The notes: generated by a model from the letters alone, not told the origin. DNA of 39,942 nt from Lingula anatina (GCF_001039355.2 NW_019773650.1:21948-61889); one strand, 5' to 3'; numbered from the stretch's first letter, positions 1 through 10,002 are shown. Made by a program: numbers and translations.

Positions 1-117
1 TATGACAGTTTTGTTCATTTGCTTAGAGCTGATTTTTGGTTGAAGCAATATAATGTTATTCAGCAGTTATATTACAATGAAAAGGAAAGCAAGCTTACCA
101 TAATGCTATTTCAAACA

Positions 118-192
118 GAGGTACCTGGCTCTGGTATGGTGGGCTGGCTGAGAGAGGTACCTGGCTCTGGCATGGTGGGCTGGCTTATGTCT
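118..192. repeat. two-copy 36-bp minisatellite
   Basis: A 36-bp unit rich in GGTACCTGG and GGTGGGCTGG occurs twice head to tail, with about two mismatches. Because 36 is a multiple of three, the plus-strand reading frame repeats the motif EVPGSGMVGWL. The frame closes at 213 and no splice site or homology supports it as a protein. Confidence 0.75.
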
Positions 193-606
193 GAAGGTTT
201 TATATCTGTGTAATTAATGAAAAGCTAATATAAGTTACAGTTAAATGCATAACAGTAACAAGAGGTACTGTCAGTTGTTATATGCTAAGATAATGTTTGT
301 GTCATATCAATGAACATTGAAGATAAAAAAATGGAAAACTCTGAGTGAGGCTTTAAAATCATTATGTGGCGGTACATGATCATAGTTTGAAAATTTTGAA
401 AAAATGTAGGATTTTATGTATATTTTAACAGTTTTTTCACAGCACTGCGAAGGAAGCAGAGGACTAGATCAATAGCTGTGTATGTATGCACATATTACAT
501 TGTTGTTTCAGTTAGCGTCTCATATTAAGTTATTAAAATAAGGAAAGTTATAATTTTGATTATAGTATTAATAGTATATGGTATGGCATGATGGGAGTCA
601 AAAATT

Positions 607-849
607 TTAGCAATTACCCTGTATTGCTACATCTGTCATTTGTCCTTCAGTTATTGCACATGTAATATTCATTGGTAGGGTTGTGCTGATTTCATCCTCT
701 GAAGGGTGTGGCCATATTTTTCTTGCTTCTTCCAAAGACATATGTAATTCTTGTTCTTCTTCAGTAAAGAAAAGGAAGCCTTGAGTTGTCTGGTCATGAC
801 TGATCCCCAATAACTTGATGGCTTTCTCTATGCGGACACTTTCTTGAAT
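607..849 (-). CDS. OB-fold-like protein, last exon
   Basis: This is the terminal coding exon of the gene whose preceding exon is at 1149-1364. A good acceptor (TTATTCCAG) precedes base 849 and the frame joins the upstream exon in phase 0, running 80 codons to a stop at 607-609. The peptide begins IQESVRIEKAIKLLG and then becomes acidic (FFTEEEQELHMSLEEA). I do not recognise a catalytic motif. It reads as the C-terminal extension after an OB-fold, as in proteins that bind single-stranded nucleic acid. The downstream gene end and polyadenylation site were not identified. Confidence 0.55.
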   Translation of the reverse strand: MQESVRIEKAIKLLGISHDQTTQGFLFFTEEEQELHMSLEEARKIWPHPSEDEISTTLPMNITCAITEGQMTDVAIQGNC

Positions 850-1148
850 CTGGAATAATAATGAAATAAGTAAAAATATTCTTAATCATAACAGAGAAAG
901 CTATTATATGTAAGTTAATAATGGTTTTTAGTGGTCTCAGTAATAATGTTTTTCTATGAAGCATGATATGTATATGTTGGTGACCTGTGTGTGGACTTTT
1001 GTTTTAAAAGTGAACAATGTAATTGAGGATTATTAGAATAATCTGTAATGCTTGTATAATGTTGATTATTTCTTGAAAAACAGTATAGCAAATTATTAGC
1101 ATTATTTTAAAAACAGTTAAAGAGGAAAGATGTTCAATGTGTGGTTAC

Positions 1149-1364
1149 CTGTACATTTTCTGGTGAATTGACGTGGCATACCAGTTGGTTTTCATATGTA
1201 TTGAAGTGGAGGTTGCCCTCCACTGACAAACGACTTCCCAGTTTAACTGGGGATGTAGTGGCTGTTCTCCACAAATTGACTGTTATTGAGCCTGTGTCAT
1301 CTGTAACCGTCATTTGATTAAGTGGTGTTGCCTCATTTTTTACAATGACTTCTTTGGTCTCCAT
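1149..1364 (-). CDS. OB-fold-like protein, internal exon
   Basis: The exon is bounded by an acceptor (CTCTTTCACAG just above 1364) and a donor (CAG followed by GTAACC just below 1149), and it is open throughout. The 72 residues show the alternating strand pattern of RPA-type OB-folds: MTVTDDTGSITVNLWR, then KLGSRLSVEGNLHF, then a strand ending LVCHVNSPENVQ. The D-x-T-G-x-I-x-V-x-L-W core matches single-stranded DNA-binding OB domains, which are also common in transposon-linked proteins. The true start lies further upstream, since the methionine at the exon edge directly follows an acceptor. Family assignment is inferred from pattern only. Confidence 0.55.
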
Positions 1365-1502
1365 CTGTGAAAGAGAAAGAAATTAAGGTTGGAATTTTAT
1401 TAGAAATTTGAAAAAACTGCAAGAGTTGTATGAAAGGATATTTAGTTTGTATAGAAATGTGACATTAAATACAGTGGACATGTTAAATGTGAAGTAATGA
1501 GT

Positions 1503-1640
1503 ACCCAGCAGGCACAGTTGCGTTGGATCAACGTTGAAAACAGGTTGATACGTTGAATTGCCGTTGATCTACCTAAATTCAAGGTAAAATCAACGTTGAT
1601 CCAGCCACGTTGACTCAACGTTGTATTTTGGTCAATGACA
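1503..1640. repeat. CAACGTTG-rich palindromic repeat
   Basis: The segment opens with TACCCAGCAGGCAC and then carries at least six CAACGTTG or CGTTGA half-palindromes on both strands. This pattern is familiar from a non-autonomous DNA element widespread in marine animals. Only one terminus is clear, so the boundaries are approximate. It lies in the intron upstream of the OB-fold exons. Confidence 0.55.
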
Positions 1641-1952
1641 CAATCTTGCATTTATGGATTGTAATTTAAAATATTAATTATTGAAAACGTAATACTTTGT
1701 TTATCAATACTGTAACTAAATTTATCAAAGTAATAACAAAACGGTTTTAAAGTAGAAGTGACAGTTGTTTTGTGTCTTTAGTTAACTAGTGAATTTTCTT
1801 AACTTGTTACTCAGAAATACATTCCAATAAACTGAATTCCTTGCAAGGTCAGCTAACACTAGGATGAATAAGTTGTTGTAAATGTGATGGAGTTAACAGT
1901 TAGGCCTATTTGTAACCTGGTATTATAGATAGACAGGTTGACTGTGACTTTG

Positions 1953-1953
<1 letters not shown>

Positions 1954-2009
<56 letters not shown>

Positions 2010-2057
2010 CCCTTTATTTGCTTTATTTATTTTATTTATTTATTTATTTATTTATTT
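1954..2057. repeat. (TA)n and (TTTA)n microsatellites
   Basis: An uninterrupted TA run of about 26 units (1954-2006) is followed after about 20 bp by a TTTA tract (about 2025-2057). Both are simple low-complexity sequence. Confidence 0.95.
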
Positions 2058-2264
2058 GCTCTAAAGCAAGCATCAAATTCAGAATAGCAGCGCATTGCAA
2101 ACGTTTTTGCATTTTGTCTCTAGTGTATTTTGTTTTTCCTGGAGACACTTGACCAGAAAATGGTGCTTTTTCTATTTGTTTTTTCAGAGCTTTGGTAAAG
2201 TGTCATGTGTCCCAAAAAAATTTCAACATTGTCACATGCAGCTGGGCTCGGCTGTCGATCCCCA

Positions 2265-2390
2265 TCAGTGGTTAAGCTTGTCCCCAATGGTGTCGTCTTC
2301 TCGTAGATTGGCTGTGCAGACTCCAATGTGCTCTGGACAAGAGACATCTTCCCCTCTACTTCTGAGATATTGAATTATTGTTTTGTTGTG
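2265..2390 (-). CDS. possible short coding segment, unrecognised
   Basis: A 41-codon minus-strand frame without ATG reads through a protein-like stretch (RGEDVSCPEHIGVCTANLRE, then DDTIGDKL) before a stop. A CTCAG acceptor-like site lies inside it. Other frames of the same bases are also partly open, so coding is uncertain. It lies on the same strand as the OB-fold exons below it and the integrase exons above it and could belong to either. Confidence 0.2.
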   Translation of the reverse strand, partial: HNKTIIQYLRSRGEDVSCPEHIGVCTANLREDDTIGDKLNH

Positions 2391-2500
2391 TTAAGATGTA
2401 CATTTATTATGGTGGAAGTACTAGAAATAACAAATCAGGTGTACAGTATCAAGAGCAGCAAGTAACTCATTAAAAGAAAAGTTCTGGCAGAAATACATAC

Positions 2501-3925
2501 TGATAAGGCCCAGTCCACAGATGCTCCATTTTTCCTCCCTTCCTTCCAATGTTTTTCATAGCCCTTTTCATGACCGCATGTCTCCAACTGAAAGGTCAAA
2601 GGATTTGGCGCCATTTGCCTTTCTCTTTGCAAAATTCTCCATCTGTTTTGTTTGGGCCTTTTCCACATTCTCTTGTACCTAAGAAAAACACATAAGAAAA
2701 ATATAGACAGTGAAGATGGCACATATACAGGCATCAAATTAACTAATAACTTTGAGGCAAAAAGCTATATCAGTATTTAGGTTAGTGCAGTAACAATGAA
2801 AAAAGTGCACCATGACAGAGGCAGGTGATGGCTACGTACACTGTGCCGGTGCATTAAAATACTATGTCCTAGTAATGAATGCACAGTTGCTTATTAGAGA
2901 CACAAATATGACACCTAGGCAGTCATAAAACAAGAAAAGTATTTCATATTCAAATACAATTTTGATACAACTGTAACATGCTAGAACCCTTTAATGAAGC
3001 ACATTATGTGTGTCTTTGTACTTACAACTTTATTGGTGACATCTAACAGTGCCTCTCTATGGTTGACCATGTCTTCCAGAACTTCAATACTTTGGCAATC
3101 ATCTAAAAATGGAAATCACAATTGAAATTAGAAAACCTCTTTAAAATTCATCATGTTATTTTTTTGAACACAGGAGCAATGTTTCATGCTTCCTACTTCA
3201 TTTAAGATAAAGACAGGATCAGTAGCATGACTAGCAGACAGACTGTTAAGTAAAATAATCAGATGAATGAAAAATAGGTAGGTAAATAAAATATTTGTAG
3301 TGCAGCCATTTAAGCATATACAGTATAGAAATAACTGATAATCAAAAAAAGGTCTACATGATATAAAAGATTAAATAGGTTTGATATAAAAGAGGTCTAC
3401 ATGATATAAAAGATTAAATAGGTTTGATATAAATGACAAGACCAAAGCATATCATATCTAATACACATTTTGGCTGCACATAGACTGCTTTTCAAACACA
3501 ATTTCAGTGATGTAACAAACCTATTACTGACATGTCAGAAAATAATAATAAAAATGTTCCAAATTTTATCTTGTCTAAATCATTAAAATTTTAAATCTAG
3601 TATTACCTCCTTCATAGACCTAGGGTGCCTCCCAAACATTAGAAAAAAGGGGTGAACTTTGTGGACGCTTGCTTTTGTGTCCTGATTGAATACACCACAT
3701 CCTCCAAATAAGTATCCCAGTCGTTCTGGTGTTCATTAATTAGCTTGCTCAATCGAGTCTTCAGTGTCTGGTTTGTCCTCTCATCCAGACCATTGGTCTG
3801 AGGATGATAGGCACTTGTCACAGACCTCTCTATGCTGAGGGAGCGGCAAACCTCTGTATTTATTTCAGCCACAAACTCTTCTTCCTTGGTCTGACAGGAG
3901 CCTTTTTGGTGCTCCCCACCTGACA
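2501..3925 (-). pseudogene. spliced integrase (Ginger/KRBA2-like), degenerate
   Basis: Three minus-strand coding islands belong to one integrase-type protein. The first (about 3925-3607) carries the end of the DDE/D core: an SDQG motif, then the HPQTNGLDERTNQTL block holding the catalytic glutamate, and SIRTQKQAST. The second (3102-3026) has the acidic helix DCQSIEVLEDMVNHREALL. The third (2678-2501) has ENVEKAQTKQM and the GPY/F-type RKGGKMEHLWTGPY. Splice sites are good: GAG before GTAATA at 3607, TTTTTAG before 3102, GTT before GTAAGT at 3026, CTTAG before 2678 and GTATGT after 2501. Frame breaks are visible near 3884, in the A/T homopolymer at 3643-3648, and near 2575, so this copy is dead or badly sequenced. 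Introns inside an integrase favour a Ginger-type DNA transposon or domesticated gene over an LTR element. Confidence 0.7.
3351..3436. repeat. 43-bp tandem duplication
   Basis: A unit starting GGTCTACATGATATAAAAG is repeated head to tail at 3351 and 3394 with essentially no divergence, which suggests a recent slippage event. It lies in the intron between integrase islands. Confidence 0.85.
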
Positions 3926-4145
3926 ATTCAAAATGAAATCGCATTAAAACCAACCAAAAACATGATTATCATACGAACCATTCCAATTAATAGGGCAATA
4001 TTATAATATGGGACTTAGTATTCAGAATTAAACACCACTTGTATTTCAGAGAGTGAGGACAATAGTTTACTTGATTTTACTTTAAAATGGGGTCTACTTT
4101 ATCATTTACTTATGTGCCAAACATTAAATAGTAATTATAAGGACT

Positions 4146-4217
4146 GTGCTTTGTGCTTTCTTGTTGGGAAATGTTGTATTTTCATACAACATTTCCCAAC
4201 AAGAAAGCACAAAGCAC
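4146..4217. repeat. perfect 33-bp inverted repeat (hairpin)
   Basis: Arm 4146-4178 is the exact reverse complement of arm 4185-4217, with a 6-nt spacer TTTTCA. The stem contains GTGCTTTGTGCTTTC and ends at TGTTGTA. No mismatch is present across 33 bp. Such perfection fits a recent template-switch or snap-back event, or a small-RNA precursor. It lies just downstream of the BEN-like exon on the minus strand. Confidence 0.95.
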
Positions 4218-4582
4218 CTGGAAGTACATTGTAATATCAGTATATGCATATCACTAACACTCCATTCACAGTAATATAAATATAAATAAAAGGTTGTAAA
4301 AGAATAGTAATATCTGTAAATTTCACTCAATGTCACTGTGCATATGTTTGATAATTGTCTGCTTTTCTTCTTCATTTTCTACCACGGTGCGCCATGGTCT
4401 GTAAGTTAATTGGTTGCTCTTTCAAACGTTGCCTCAATCAGCCAAGAATGTGATCAAATTTATCTGCAGACAAACTAAGCCTTTAGCGTATTGTAGGGAA
4501 ACACGTGTTAGCTTTCCTATATGTTGATCTTTTGTGAACACCTCAAATTTCGATTGGCAGTGTTCATCGCCGAGAGACATCA

Positions 4583-4885
4583 TCACCATAGCTCTTCACT
4601 CATTACAGATGGATACAATTTCTGGACACTGTTTTTGATATATGTATAGTCTAGTCTTTGTGGTGAGCAGATTGGTCTTTTGTTATATTGCGCTGTCCTT
4701 AAGCCCCCCATGTTCCTCGTTGGGTCAAGGCGTTCTTCTTTAGAATATATCCTGCCCATTAACAGAACGCAAAAGTTACTTGGCCCCCTAGATTTCACTT
4801 TTAAGACGTCTAACTCGTCTATGTAAGACCAGACCTCCGATGGGATGCTTCCGTCACACGGACTTATTGCCTGATGATGCGTCAT
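4583..4885 (-). CDS. BEN-domain-like protein, terminal exon
   Basis: A 100-codon minus-strand frame ends at a stop at 4583. Residues about 34-95 resemble a BEN domain (a DNA-binding, chromatin-associated fold): SNFCVLLMGRIYSKEERLDP, a glycine-containing loop with RNMGGLR, then a helix reading LDYTYIKNSVQKLYP. An in-frame stop sits immediately before the first ATG, so either translation starts at 4885 or this is a terminal exon spliced at the AG just upstream of the ATG. A possible 5' exon with a strong TATA promoter lies at about 4976-5200. BEN domains occur both in host repressors and in transposon-derived proteins. The assignment rests on motif pattern only. Confidence 0.5.
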   Translation of the reverse strand: MTHHQAISPCDGSIPSEVWSYIDELDVLKVKSRGPSNFCVLLMGRIYSKEERLDPTRNMGGLRTAQYNKRPICSPQRLDYTYIKNSVQKLYPSVMSEELW

Positions 4886-4975
4886 CTATCCTACTTTGTC
4901 TAATTACTCTGTGTTGCTAACCCTGAAAATCTCAAGCCAAAATGTCCAAAGTATACGCTAACCTGTCCATACCTG

Positions 4976-5195
4976 GTGGGATAACTACGTCTTGCTCTTG
5001 GTTGTTGTGTCCTTCTGCCATCTTCACAGAGTGCTGCTTCAGTTCTCTCTGACAATAACAAAAATCTCAAAACAGAATCGTGTGCGAAATCTGTCGCCAA
5101 ATCTATACTGTGTTCTTAGAGATAGCCGGGGGTATATTTTACTCTGAGGTCTCTAATCTGTCTGTTGAAGAGTCAAGGTTCGGTCCACGATTCCC
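4976..5195 (-). CDS. candidate first exon upstream of the BEN-like exon
   Basis: Downstream of the TATA box at 5218-5224, minus-strand sequence contains an ATG near 5021 that opens MAEGHNNQEQDVVIPP, directly followed by a good donor (CCACCAG before GTATGG). An alternative longer frame starts at 5100 and could use a second donor (CAG before GTTAGC), which would join the BEN-like exon in phase 0. The first option does not match the phase of the BEN-like exon. Which is used cannot be decided, and most of this exon may be 5' UTR. Confidence 0.3.
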
Positions 5196-5217
5196 GACTC
5201 TCTAGGCTGCTGCCTGG

Positions 5218-5224
5218 TTTTATA
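5218..5224 (-). promoter_or_regulatory. TATA box of a minus-strand promoter
   Basis: TATAAAA on the minus strand lies in a locally GC-richer stretch, about 30 bp before the likely start region (about 5190) and about 200 bp before the ATG of the candidate first exon. It is the clearest core-promoter match seen in the window. Confidence 0.4.
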
Positions 5225-5540
5225 CCTTATAGATTGGAGTGACAGACCATGTGGCCACAAATTATCGCAACTTTAAATAAAGGGTAATAAAGTGAGATAA
5301 AATTAAAGTTGACTGGGACCAATTAAAGTGATAGGAACAATTACATTACTACTTACGTGCCCATGCCCGCGACTTCATTAAAAAGTATTACACTTATCAG
5401 AAATTTTCTGCGGTCTGCACAGTTCCTGTATGAAAGAGATTGAAAAGTAATGTCACTCATGAGAGAATAGCACAATTGTGTACCCTTTTGATTGGGCCAC
5501 AAATATTTTTTATCAATTCTCTAGTTCCATCCAAAAGATT

Positions 5541-5811
5541 TCAGCTGACAAAATGCCCTACTGCATAACTGTGTCCAAATAGCAGTGACCTGTTGTGAGG
5601 TAATGTTTTCTTTGCTGATTTCAAATAGAATGTCTCAGTTTCTGAACCTGGAACTAATTGCTTCACTAGATTTGGTAATTGTTGGTGAATAACAACAGCA
5701 GATGAAATCTGTAATTCCTCAGAGCTTGTCCCATGGAGTATTTTTCTTAAATCGCCATTAAGGTCTTCATAGAAAAACAAGACCGTGTCCATAAGATACC
5801 CAATATAATTA
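5541..5811 (-). CDS. unrecognised protein, last exon
   Basis: The exon starts after an AAAG acceptor at 5812 and its phase joins exactly to the exon at 5990-6098 (AG plus T completes a serine codon). It then runs 90 codons to a stop. The start reads NYIGYLMDTVLFFYEDLNGD, followed by an RKILHGTSS motif and an LPNLVKQLV helix. The NGxL...HGT pattern resembles uncharacterised proteins often found beside transposons in invertebrates, but I cannot name a family. The conserved phase and both splice sites argue for a real gene. Confidence 0.45.
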
Positions 5812-5989
5812 CTTTGTCACATAAATGAACAAGATAATGTACATTGTAAGTTTCATTTCGAGGTAAATACAAACAATCAATCTGAGCACAAAATATTTCT
5901 AAGAGAACTCTTGCTCTGCTACGTACAACAGAATAAAAAACATACTAGCTGTTTTCATTTATGCATTTGTAAATAAAATGGACAGGTAC

Positions 5990-6098
5990 CTGATGCTGGC
6001 TTGTTCATTCTGAAGAACCTTTTTAGCAACATTTTCAAGTGTATTCTCCAAAATGGAGGCAACTGCAAACGTCTCCTGTTTCACATATTCAAAAATGT
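5990..6098 (-). CDS. unrecognised protein, upstream exon
   Basis: The donor (ATCAG before GTACCTG) and an acceptor (CATAAG, with TTTCAG six bases earlier) bound a 109-nt exon. It is open as IFEYVKQETFAVASILENTL and continues as a heptad-like helix (ENVAKKVLQNEQASI). This is the exon just before 5541-5811. The helix looks like a coiled coil. Earlier exons were not found; a LINE fragment lies 110 bp further up. Confidence 0.45.
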
Positions 6099-6207
6099 CT
6101 TATGCTGAAATAAAATAACACTATAAGGTCAAATACATGTAAATATATGTTTTTTTTTACTGTTATACTAATGTAGAGAAATAGCAGGTTTCATATTAGC
6201 AATATAA

Positions 6208-6459
6208 TTAGGTACAGTTAATAGTTTGCCAGTACAGGTTACGTCTGTCTAATTTTTCATCAAGGCTATCAATTAGACTATTGTAATAGGCTTCCTTTGT
6301 GTCCTTTATCAGTTTATTTACCAGAGCAGACTGAGCCTTATAACCATTTGTATTATCCTGCTTAGGAGTAATTCTCATTTTAGCATATAATTTCTTTTTT
6401 CTTAGAATTTCATGCCGTAACCTGTCACAGAACCAAGGTTTGTAATTTGCTTTTAATAC
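6208..6459 (-). pseudogene. LINE ORF2 fragment (endonuclease-RT linker)
   Basis: An 83-codon minus-strand frame contains the signature of the region between the endonuclease and reverse transcriptase of jockey/CR1-like LINEs: KPWFCDRLRHEILRKKKLYA, followed by a basic helix VNKLIKDTKEAYYNSLI. The frame closes at 6208, short of any reverse transcriptase motif, and is stopped upstream. Weakly similar residues continue to about 6610. It is therefore a truncated, inactive copy on the same strand as the neighbouring exons. Confidence 0.7.
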
Positions 6460-6884
6460 TTCTTATTTTTTATGGTATGTACTTCTTATAGATAAATAGT
6501 AGTTTGTCTGTAAAGTTTCAAGCAATTTCATGCACATTATTTAAGTGTCGAAAAAAGTTTTCCTAATCAAATCCATTTATTTCATTATTTATTCCTACTA
6601 CATTAGCTTATCATATTTCCAAATAGTCTTTTGTAGTGGTTGCTGTTGGTTAATTATTAGTCTGAAGATCCCCAGAGAAAGGAGATAGCGCGTTAACATA
6701 AGAAAGTTCTAATTTATTTTTGGGGGGTTTTACGGCCGCTATTTTCCTTTCCACCTCCAGTCCGGTATGGAGCAAACTGAAGTTGTTTGGCCATCAGGCT
6801 GTCAACTTCTTTTTCGGAAGTCTTGGAATTTCTCAGGAGACATTCTGCAATTGTACAAAAGGTTACAAAATTCCTTTTTCACCA

Positions 6885-7092
6885 GCAGTTCCCATAGATC
6901 GCGTATCTTCTCATATGAATTATCGTACGTAGTCAGCTTATGGTAGCGTCGTGGCTTGCATAGTCTTCTTATGGGTAGCGCAGCAGTTCCCGTAGATCGC
7001 CTATCTTCTCATATGAATTATCGTACGTAGTCATCTTATGGTAGCGTCGTGGCTCGCGTAGACTTCTTATGGTAGCGTCGTGGCTCGCGTAG
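6885..7092. repeat. 98-bp tandem repeat, about 2.3 units
   Basis: Units start at 6885 and 6983 (GCAGTTCCC.TAGATCG.C), each containing TATCGTACGTAGTCA and TATGGTAGCGTCGTGGCT. A third partial unit repeats the GGTAGCGTCGTGGCTCGCG block near 7070. The stretch is markedly GC-richer than the surroundings. Confidence 0.85.
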
Positions 7093-7830
7093 TATCACTC
7101 ATCTCCGTGGTGCTGTCCATTCTGTAATTTTCTCTTCAAGATGTTGTCCTCATGGTAGGGAGTTCATACCGCATCGCACGGCCGCAGTCGCTAGGGGAAT
7201 CCAAGTCAGCTCTCGGTGTGCACCCTCTCCCGACAGCCCAATTCCAGCTTCACCAGCTCTGATGTGGATGCGGCAATACTCTCTACCAGAAATGCGCAAG
7301 GGTGCGGGTCAAGTGATACCAACTCAATACTGACAATCTTCCTTGTCACCAGTGACGAGGGCGCAGGGGATTGCCGCGGCCTTCAAACCAATTAGTGGAG
7401 ATATTGGCGGCGCTGAAACCCTTTGACTCGGGACCAGTGATCGTTGGCACCGAAAGAGCAAGGTTAATCTTCGCACATCACAAGCCCACATTTTCCACTC
7501 CCTGAGCACCGTCTGTTCCGTGTGAAATCTCAGAACTCGCATGGTCGGAGACGGGGGTTCGCAGGGAAGCACCGTAAGGGATCGGCCCGCTACGGCCTTA
7601 CGTCCCGTGGCAGGGGTTGGTCTTTAAACTTAAGATAAATGCAGTTAAATCTCTCCCCCCATATACTATCATAGCAATCATGCGTACAGTAAAATCCTTC
7701 CCCCACATACTAAGGTAACACTGAACACTGATTCCATTAGTAGATAACACAAAACAAGGACCTAGCGTAAAGTTACGCTAAAGTTAAACTAAGCTTCATC
7801 GCAAGTGCTAAGTCTGACCCTACGACGTTA

Positions 7831-9370
7831 TCTCTAAAACAAACAACATGCCTTAACCATGACTGGAATGACGTGGTCATTAGATGACAACATGGGATTA
7901 CTGACGTTGTCTCAGACGACAACATGACGTTCTCACTAACCGACAACAGAACTTTAACTGAAATAACGTGGTTATTAGATGACAACATGGAATGACTGAT
8001 GTTGTCTCTGAGGGCAACATGACGTTGTCACTAAAAGACAACCTAACTTAACTATGACTGAAATGACGCGGTCATTATATGACAACATGTCTCTGACGAC
8101 AACATGACGTTGTCCCTAAAAGACAACCTAACTCAACTATGACTTACATGATGCGGTCACTAGATGACAACATTGAATGACGGACGTTGCCTCTGACGAC
8201 AACATGACGTTCTCCCTTAAAGACAACCTAACTTAACTAAGACTCTATTCCCATAGATTTTAGATCGATCTATCCCCGTGAGGAGTCTCACTAGATTACT
8301 TTCAGATAATCCGACTTAAATGTCCGTCCCGCCTACTACAAGCTTTAAGGGGGTAATTAACTTTCGTGTCCGCCCGGCTGACAGCTATTTAGCGTGAACC
8401 CCCAGGGAGTTAGATCGATCTAAAGTAGGTCGGTCTAATCTATAGAAATGGGGTGTATGACTTAAATGACGCGGTCAGTGGATGACAACATGGAATGACT
8501 GACGTTGTCTCTGACGACAACATGACGTTGTCCCTAAAAGACAACATAACTTAACTATGACTTGAATGACGCGGTCATTAGATGACAACATGGAATGACT
8601 GACGTTGTCTCAGACGACAACATGACTTAACTATGACTTAAATGACGCGGTCATTAGATGACAACATGGAATGACTGACGTTGTCTCAGACGACAACATG
8701 ACGTTGTCTCTAAAAGACAACATAATTTAACTATGACTTGAATGACGCGGTCATTAAGTGGCAACATGGAATGACTGACGTTGTCTCAGACGACAACATG
8801 ACTATGACTTAAATGACGCGGTCATTAGATGACTACATGGAATGACTGACGTTGTCTCAGACGACAACATGATGTTGTCTCTAAAAGACAATATAACTTA
8901 ACTATGACTTGAATGACACGGTCATTAGATGACAACATGGAATGACTGACGTTGTCTCAGACAACAACATGACTTAACTATGACTTAAATGACGCGGTCA
9001 TTAGATGACAACATGGAATGACTGAAGTCTCAGACGACAACATGACGTTGTCTCTAAAAAGACAATATAACTTTACAATGACTTGAATGACGCGGTCATT
9101 AGATGACAACATGGAATGACTGATGTTGTCTCAGACGACAACATGACGTTGTCTCTAAAAGACAACCAACTTAACTATGACGGGAATGACGCGGTCATTA
9201 TATGACAACATGGAATGACTAACGTTGTCTCCGACGACAACATGACGTTGTCTCTAAAAGACAACCTAACTTAACTATGACAGGAATGCCGCAGTCATTA
9301 TATATAAAATGACTGACGTTGTCTACGAAGACAACCTGACCTAGCGATGACTGAAATGTCTTTAAATGAC
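7831..9370. repeat. roughly 100-bp palindromic satellite array
   Basis: About 14 partly deleted units share GACGCGGTCATTAGATGACA, TGGAATGACTGACGTTGTCT and ACTTAACTATGACTT. Within each unit GTTGTC and GACAAC alternate, so adjacent segments can pair as a chain of short hairpins. Short and long units alternate because some lack the second GTTGTC block. A 216-bp MITE interrupts the array at 8240-8455. The apparent ORFs here are by-products of the repeat. Confidence 0.9.
8240..8455 (+). mobile_element. TA-target MITE, copy 1, nested in the satellite
   Basis: The element starts GACTCTATTCCCATAGAT and ends with its imperfect inverse (TATAGAAATGGGGTG), with internal TAGATCGATCTA palindromes. It is 216 bp with no coding capacity. 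It matches copies at 29376-29591 (opposite orientation) and 36563-36779. Flanking array sequence CTTAACTA / TATGACTT gives the empty site CTTAACTATGACTT with the TA duplicated, as expected for Tc1/mariner-mobilised MITEs. Confidence 0.9.
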
Positions 9371-10002
9371 AACATGGAATAGTTAGAAAGGAAAATAAGC
9401 AAACATAAGATAATAAAAATAAAGAAAAACTACCCTACGCTTAGCCTTAACTACGCACTGCTGTCAAGAGATTGACAGCTGTGAAAATAACGAACTTAAG
9501 TACTTACTGCTGTCAATAAAACGACTGCAGTAACAATAACAAACTTAACTGATCTGTGTCTATAATCGGACTCCGTATAAACTGTTACAGTTAGTAATGC
9601 AAACTGGGGCTACATCAGAATAAAATTTCAGTAAAGCTTCTACGTTAATCTAGCAATGGAATAAATGCAGTTATAATCTACCGTTAAATCTACTGAACAT
9701 TTAAATTCCCTATCGGGTTTCCCCCCTAAAAAAAAATAATAAAATGAAGCGGGCTAGCCCCGAAGGGCTGCCCTAACACTTACTGATGATTCTTCAGTCG
9801 CGCGAAGCACGAGCTTCGTGTACGGCGTAGGTCAGCATGAAGTGACATATATGGCGGCTTCCATGCATCGTCGATGCACTGTATCGGTAGTTTTGTCTTC
9901 TTTAGATTAAAATTTCTTACAATCGACGGAAACGATTGTAGTAGGGGGAATCAAATAAAGGTGGAGGGCAGGTACGTAAGCGCTAACCCTTCCATAGTGA
10001 AT

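Noticed and set aside
7324-7988. Minus-strand ORFs of 71-82 codons in the GC-rich stretch and the array
   Set aside because: They overlap tandem repeats or lack splice sites and motifs; openness follows from composition and repeat period.
7831-9370. CRISPR array
   Set aside because: Repeats are adjacent and variable with no unique equal-length spacers, and the sequence is eukaryotic.
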